This document shows, piece after piece, positions 6,890 through 10,447 of a stretch of 10,447 nt of DNA; position 1 is the stretch's first letter, and every line of letters begins with the position of its first letter. This DNA comes from Bacteroidales bacterium (GTDB lineage Bacteria; Bacteroidota; Bacteroidia; Bacteroidales; Muribaculaceae). Under the pieces are notes generated by a model. It did not search any database and was not told the DNA's origin. It saw nothing but the letters and a program-made list of their open reading frames with translations. Made by a program: the position numbers and the translations under genes. The DNA lies in contig CAAFXX010000176.1 of the NCBI GenBank assembly GCA_900767075.1, positions 1 to 10,447 on the forward strand, in the 5' to 3' direction.

Positions 6890-7786
6890 ATGAAAAAATT
6901 ACTGTTCGCAGCCATGTTCTTCGTGGCAATATCAATCTTTTGTCCCGCCAAATCCGAGGCTCAGGGCAACGGCAAGCCTAATGTTTATATCGACTATTTC
7001 AGCCGGCCGTCGAGCATCGGCTCCGCCTATGCCGAGCAGGTGCGCAACGCCGTGATCGAATGTATCATGGGCACAAACCGCGTCAACTTGATCGATGTCG
7101 ACAGCCGTCCCGCCCTTCAGGCAGAGAAAGCACGTCGTGAAAGCGGCGAACTGGCTGCCGGCGATGACATGGACCGCCTGAAGGTAATGACCGAAGAGGG
7201 CGCCAATTACCTCATCGACGGCATCATCACTTCGGTGGCAGTATCCCCGACGCAAAGCAGCGACGGCACCAAGACCTACTATCAGGCGGTGATTTCATAC
7301 TCGCTTAAGATCATCAATCCCAACGACGGCAAGCTCGTAAATTCCATCAACATCAAATCGGGCGGCGAGCTTCTCAACATGAAATTGGCTGATTCCGAGA
7401 CAGAGGCTATGGACGATGTCGCCAAGCTGTCGGCAAAGAAAGTAAGGCCTTTCATCGAAAGCGCGTTCCCGATCCGCGGTGAAGTGCTCGAGAAGGGAGA
7501 AGTGAAGGGCAAGGATCTCAAGAGCATCTATATCAGCGTCGGAAGCCTCAACGGCACGAAGAAAGGCGACAAATACAATGTAAAGATCGTGCGGGAGGTA
7601 GCCGGCCGCAAATCGTCAAAGACCATCGGCGAGATTGAGATCACGGAAGTCGAGGGCGACGACCTCTCGAACGCCAAGATCAAGAAAGGCGCTGAAGAGA
7701 TTGCCTCAGCCATCGACGGCGGTCAGAAACTGATCGTTGAGTCCGTTGCCAAAGGAAACGGCATTTTCGGATCCGCCACATTCTGA
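6890..7786 (+). CDS. CsgG-like periplasmic protein with FlgT C-terminal-like domain
   Basis: 298 residues from the ATG at 6890. This start gives a signal peptide (MKKLLFAAMFFVAISIFCPA, then KSEA, cleavage about residue 24); the frame continues upstream to a TTG at 6788, but those residues are not signal-like. Unlike true CsgG, no lipobox cysteine is present, so it is predicted soluble in the periplasm. Residues about 30-190 have the CsgG/TolB-N pattern: NVYIDYFSRP, a helix AEQVRNAVIECI, RVNLIDVDSRPAL, then GANYLIDGIITSVAV and a strand YYQAVISYSLKIINPNDGKLV. Residues about 193-285 (IYISVGSLNGTKKGDKYNV...IGEIEITEVEGDDLSNAKI) resemble the FlgT C-terminal domain or related SH3-like folds. CsgG-family members build outer-membrane pores or act as penicillin-binding-protein activators; neither role can be assigned. 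It heads a cluster, with the next gene 24 bases downstream, and probably shares the long structured leader. Confidence 0.72.
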   Translation: MKKLLFAAMFFVAISIFCPAKSEAQGNGKPNVYIDYFSRPSSIGSAYAEQVRNAVIECIMGTNRVNLIDVDSRPALQAEKARRESGELAAGDDMDRLKVMTEEGANYLIDGIITSVAVSPTQSSDGTKTYYQAVISYSLKIINPNDGKLVNSINIKSGGELLNMKLADSETEAMDDVAKLSAKKVRPFIESAFPIRGEVLEKGEVKGKDLKSIYISVGSLNGTKKGDKYNVKIVREVAGRKSSKTIGEIEITEVEGDDLSNAKIKKGAEEIASAIDGGQKLIVESVAKGNGIFGSATF

Positions 7787-7810
7787 GAATAAGCTTACAA
7801 ACTTTTCCAT

Positions 7811-9094
7811 ATGCTTAAATTCATATTATCACTTCTTGCCTTGGCTATGCCCCTCGTAGCCAAGGCAGCTGTGTATTCCGACGAAGTCTCTCTCGAATCG
7901 GAATCAGCCGGAACGGTCACCCTCATTGCCACCGCCACCGACAGCAATAAAAAGGAAGCCGAGCAATTGGCTGTCAGATCAGCGTTCAACGCCCTTTTTC
8001 AATCCGGCGTCGAGGGTCTGAAAAATGGCCAGCCGATGTTCTCGGCTCTCCCGCAGGGCTTCGAATACCGCTTTTTCAATGAAAACCGCTTTCTTAATTA
8101 CCTCACCGACCAGCCACAGGTGATATCGACGCATAAAGTCATGAAGAACAGTCGCGTCACCATGAAGGTATCGATCAACATCAAGTCGCTCCTTGCCGCC
8201 GCGCAACGTCAGAAAATGACCCTGAATCCTGCATGGGCCGACAAGGGGAAAGTCAGTGCCACGGCATCATTCAATCCGACCATCGTCGTCGTGCCGTATG
8301 TCGACGGCAACTGGGGTCACGGTTTCGAAGGGATGCGCAACCGCGTGGAGGCAAGTCCGGTTCAGAGATTCGCTGTCGACAAGGTTGCCGAGATGTTCCA
8401 GAAAAACGGCTACAAGACCCGCGATTTCATCTCCCGGCTGGAGAACACCAAGACCGACATGCTCCTGCGCGAGGACAACCAGACCGACGTCGCCGCCATG
8501 ATAGTGCAGCAGCTTCCGGGCGACATCGTAGTGACCGTAGAGGCAACGCCTCAGTCGCTCGGACAGAACAAGAATTCAGTTTCTGTGAGCGTCAGGGCGG
8601 TGGAGAAACAGACCAACGGACGGCTGGCATCCAAATCGTTCGAGAGCGGTCCCTATCTCACCAACGACACCGTGATGCTTACCGAATATGCCATTTCCAA
8701 GATAAGCCCCGATTTCTTCTCGCAACTCTCGCAGTCTTTCAAGGATGTCATCTCCAAAGGACGTGAGGTGGAACTTTCGCTCTCGTTAGGCGAGGCTGTC
8801 AGCGACTGGGATTTCGACCAGGACTCTCCCGCATCCGGAGCTCCGTTCAAGGAAGCCCTTGAAGAATGGCTGCGCACGGCTTCTTTCCAAAGTTCCTACG
8901 ACATGAGCCTGTCGACCGACAAATTCGTCGGCATCCGTCTCAACGTGCCGCTTTGGGATTATGAGAAAAACAGGTCATACACCCTGTCGAATTTCTCGTC
9001 AGACCTACGCAAGTTCCTAAAAACGCAGCTCGGCGACAGCTTTGCCCCCGCAGTCAAGTCTTTAGGACAGAAAATAGAAGTTACATTACAATAA
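7811..9094 (+). CDS. Exported DUF6175-like / FlgT-like protein
   Basis: 427 residues with signal peptide MLKFILSLLALAMPLVAKA, cleavage about residue 19. Residues about 34-130 (AGTVTLIATATDSNKKEAEQ, a helix AVRSAFNALFQSGVEGL, then VMKNSRVTMKVSINIKSLLAA) follow the FlgT N-terminal/LPP20 plan of strand, long helix and strands. Residues about 156-318 (TIVVVPYVDGNW, helix AVDKVAEMFQKNGY, LPGDIVVTVEATPQ, SVSVSVRAVEKQTNGRL) follow a TolB/FlgT-M-like plan. The C-terminal 110 residues (EVELSLSLGEAVSDWDF to KIEVTLQ) form a separate module I cannot name. I believe Bacteroidetes proteins of this shape are filed as DUF6175, but that is from memory and unverified. No enzymatic motif is seen. The frame is closely coupled to the next gene (8 bases), and the three-domain resemblance to FlgT is inferred from pattern, not alignment. 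Confidence 0.68.
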   Translation: MLKFILSLLALAMPLVAKAAVYSDEVSLESESAGTVTLIATATDSNKKEAEQLAVRSAFNALFQSGVEGLKNGQPMFSALPQGFEYRFFNENRFLNYLTDQPQVISTHKVMKNSRVTMKVSINIKSLLAAAQRQKMTLNPAWADKGKVSATASFNPTIVVVPYVDGNWGHGFEGMRNRVEASPVQRFAVDKVAEMFQKNGYKTRDFISRLENTKTDMLLREDNQTDVAAMIVQQLPGDIVVTVEATPQSLGQNKNSVSVSVRAVEKQTNGRLASKSFESGPYLTNDTVMLTEYAISKISPDFFSQLSQSFKDVISKGREVELSLSLGEAVSDWDFDQDSPASGAPFKEALEEWLRTASFQSSYDMSLSTDKFVGIRLNVPLWDYEKNRSYTLSNFSSDLRKFLKTQLGDSFAPAVKSLGQKIEVTLQ

Positions 9095-9102
9095 GAAAAG
9101 CC

Positions 9103-10185
9103 ATGAGATACCTTCCTTTCATAATATCCGCCATCCTGTCAGGGATACCCCTGTTTGCACAGGATGCGGCTCCTGCCGATGCTCTCCCGGCAAAGACAGA
9201 GGCTTCGTCGGACCAGACAATTGTAATCGACGACGACATCATGTTCTATCTCAACCCCGTTGATGGGAAAGGAATTGATTCGGAGATGGCTCGCACGCTC
9301 GATTCCAAGATACGGCAGGGCATAGCGCGTTTGAAAGCAGCAAGCGAGAACCCCGACGAACTGTTCGAGATCAAGCCCGAGTTCTTCATTTCCGAATCCG
9401 GCGAGACCGATGGAATGGTCCTGAACGTCGCCAAGGTAAAGGGAGAACTGGTGCTAAATCTGGTCAGCAGGATTGACGGAGGGGTGTTCAACACGGTAAA
9501 GTTTCCGTTGACAGGCACAGCCGCCGGCGGGAAAGACGCCGCACTCAAAGCCATGGTCGCAAGCCTCAAACCATCCTCTCCGGCATTTGTCAGGTTCGTC
9601 AGAACATCGCGCGACAGAATCAAGGAATATTACGCGGCTCATCCTGAGAAGCTCCGCAAGCCAGTCAAGCCACGGGAATCAAAGCCGACACAGGCTCCTG
9701 TCCGGGCTACACAAACTGCTCCTGTTGCAGCCACTCCTGCCCCTGCGGCACAGCCGGCTCCTGTTGCAGCCGCCCCGGCACCGGAGTCCACGCCGGAACC
9801 TGTTAAGACGCCTGAAAACTCTCTCGGAGAGCTATTCCTGTCCGCTCCCGAGAAAATGAATTTCAAAATAGTGTCATGCACCGGCTCAAAGGTAGGCAGA
9901 AGCATCACTCTCACGGCGAGACTCACCAATCTGGACCCGGACATAAGCAACTATTACGTGGGGTTCGTAAGCGCAATCCTCGGCAACGGCAAAGAGAAGG
10001 GAAACGGTGACCTCGGCGTCAACGACCAGTATTCTCAGACCTTGACCGCGCCTGACAAAGTGCCCCTGACAGTCACTTTCAGGATCAAAGGGGTCGACAG
10101 CTCGTGCGACACGGTTACATTCACAAAATTCCACATAGGGCAATATGAGGCTCAGGTCCGGAATATTCCCGTCACATGGCAATGA
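9103..10185 (+). CDS. Exported two-domain protein with Pro/Ala-rich linker, function unknown
   Basis: 360 residues; I do not recognise the family. Signal peptide MRYLPFIISAILSGIPLFAQ, cleavage about residue 20. Residues about 38-180 form an alpha/beta domain: TIVIDDDIMFYLNPVDGKG, helix SEMARTLDSKIRQGIARLK, strands VLNVAKVKGELVLNLVSRI, and a C-terminal helix PAFVRFVRTSRDRIKEYY. Residues about 185-238 are a linker of Ala, Pro, Val, Thr and Gln with a 13-residue near-repeat (APVAATPAPAAQP / APVAAAPAPESTP), long enough to bridge part of the periplasm. Residues about 243-360 are beta-rich (MNFKIVSCTGSKVGRSITLT, LTVTFRIKGVDSS, VTFTKFHIGQYEAQVRNIPV) and resemble an Ig-like or lipoprotein-type sandwich. 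It lies 8 bases after the DUF6175-like gene and 7 bases before the LPP20-like gene, so it is almost certainly co-transcribed and probably part of the same envelope complex, perhaps as a tether. Confidence 0.75.
   Translation: MRYLPFIISAILSGIPLFAQDAAPADALPAKTEASSDQTIVIDDDIMFYLNPVDGKGIDSEMARTLDSKIRQGIARLKAASENPDELFEIKPEFFISESGETDGMVLNVAKVKGELVLNLVSRIDGGVFNTVKFPLTGTAAGGKDAALKAMVASLKPSSPAFVRFVRTSRDRIKEYYAAHPEKLRKPVKPRESKPTQAPVRATQTAPVAATPAPAAQPAPVAAAPAPESTPEPVKTPENSLGELFLSAPEKMNFKIVSCTGSKVGRSITLTARLTNLDPDISNYYVGFVSAILGNGKEKGNGDLGVNDQYSQTLTAPDKVPLTVTFRIKGVDSSCDTVTFTKFHIGQYEAQVRNIPVTWQ
9718..9771 (+). repeat. Direct repeat coding for the Pro/Ala linker
   Basis: GCTCCTGTTGCAGCC occurs exactly at 9718-9732 and again at 9757-9771, a 39-base period equal to 13 codons. 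It encodes the linker units APVAATPAPAAQP and APVAAAPAPESTP. A diverged earlier unit (GCTCCTGTCCGGGC) precedes it. Such in-frame repeats can expand or contract and alter linker length between strains. Confidence 0.75.
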
Positions 10186-10192
10186 CTATGAT

Positions 10193-10426
10193 ATGAGACA
10201 TTCAGCAACGACATTATCCACCATACTGCTTCTCCTTCTCGTGTGCATACCGTCATTCGGGTCCGAGAAAAAGGTGATCGACAGAAGCGCCTCCAAAGTT
10301 CCTGCATGGGTAAGCGGTTTCGACGATGGTTTCCTCACTTTCTATATCGAAGCGCCAACCCTCAACGACGCCCAGCGACTCGCTGAACAGGAGATATCCT
10401 CAAGAATCATCTCGGCGGTGGCGAGG
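10193..10426 (+). CDS. LPP20-like exported protein, N-terminal part (3' end missing)
   Basis: The ATG at 10193, seven bases after the preceding stop, opens a frame of 78 codons that is still open at the adapter. The product starts with a signal peptide (MRHSATTLSTILLLLLVC, IPSFG, cleavage about residue 23). Cys18 is not in a good lipobox, so lipidation is doubtful. The mature part, KKVIDRSASKVPAWVSG followed by FLTFYIEAPTLNDAQRLAEQ and EISSRIISAVARR, has the LPP20/FlgP pattern: 'P-x-W', a strand, then a long helix of A..A...I...I..VA spacing. LPP20 of Helicobacter and FlgP of Vibrio are outer-membrane lipoproteins. The earlier ATG at 10188 meets a stop after two codons. The assignment rests on a short segment. 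Confidence 0.6.
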
Positions 10427-10446
10427 AGATCGGAAGAGCGTCGTGT
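10427..10446. other. Illumina adapter remnant at the right contig end
   Basis: AGATCGGAAGAGCGTCGTGT is identical to the reverse complement of the Illumina read-1 adapter. The final base, 10447, no longer matches. The LPP20-like frame reaches exactly to this junction. It is the inverted counterpart of bases 1-18 and should be trimmed; it is not a terminal inverted repeat of a mobile element. Confidence 0.97.
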
Positions 10447-10447
10447 G

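Noticed and set aside
1..10447. Exact terminal inverted repeats suggesting a linear mobile element
   Set aside because: The repeats are Illumina adapter sequence, and both terminal genes are interrupted exactly at the adapter junctions.
1..10447. tRNA, rRNA, CRISPR array, insertion sequence, SusC/SusD pair or flagellar and curli structural genes
   Set aside because: I looked for these and saw no supporting sequence.

Overview
This window looks like a chromosomal fragment of a gut-type member of the Bacteroidales (Bacteroidetes). The evidence is the periplasmic Reg_prop/HTCS-type sensor divergent from a secreted GH43 glycosidase, a secreted PNGase F-like amidase with a type IX-style C-terminal sorting domain, promoters of the Bacteroidetes TTTG / TAnnTTTG type, and weak Shine-Dalgarno sequences. 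The moderately GC-rich coding regions and AT-rich spacers would fit Muribaculaceae, but that family call is only an inference. Both ends carry Illumina adapter sequence in inverted orientation (1-18 and 10427-10446). The window is therefore a complete assembled contig with untrimmed ends, and the two terminal genes are cut by the assembly rather than by biology.

Layout. From 19 to 1393 (-) lies the N-terminal sensor part of a two-component propeller regulator, very likely a hybrid two-component system (HTCS), running off the contig. Divergent from it, at 1624-3288 (+), is a secreted GH43 beta-xylosidase/alpha-L-arabinofuranosidase. The spacer holds back-to-back promoters and a 12-bp palindrome, so the sensor plausibly controls the glycosidase. 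A perfect bidirectional terminator (3308-3344) separates the GH43 gene from the convergent 3397-4803 (-) gene. That gene encodes a PNGase F-like peptide-N-glycosidase with all three active-site acids conserved and a C-terminal sorting domain. Upstream of it is a Bcr/CflA-type MFS transporter (about 4930-6240, -) with an odd Asn/Gly/Lys-rich N-terminus.

A 650-base AT-rich spacer (6241-6889) follows. It holds a good promoter, then a roughly 100-base island of about 50% GC that can fold into a compact multi-helix RNA and also encodes a possible 29-residue peptide. Next comes a tight, co-directional cluster of four exported proteins: a CsgG-like protein with a FlgT-C-like tail (6890-7786), a DUF6175/FlgT-like protein (7811-9094), an unrecognised two-domain protein with a Pro/Ala linker (9103-10185), and the start of an LPP20-like protein (10193 onward). 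Gaps between these genes are only 24, 8 and 7 bases.

This last cluster is the most interesting part. Its domain content (CsgG/TolB-like, FlgT-like, LPP20-like) parallels the FlgO/FlgP/FlgT outer-membrane ring components of polar flagella. No flagellar or curli gene is visible, and these bacteria are non-flagellated. It may encode an undescribed periplasmic or outer-membrane assembly, possibly controlled by the structured leader.
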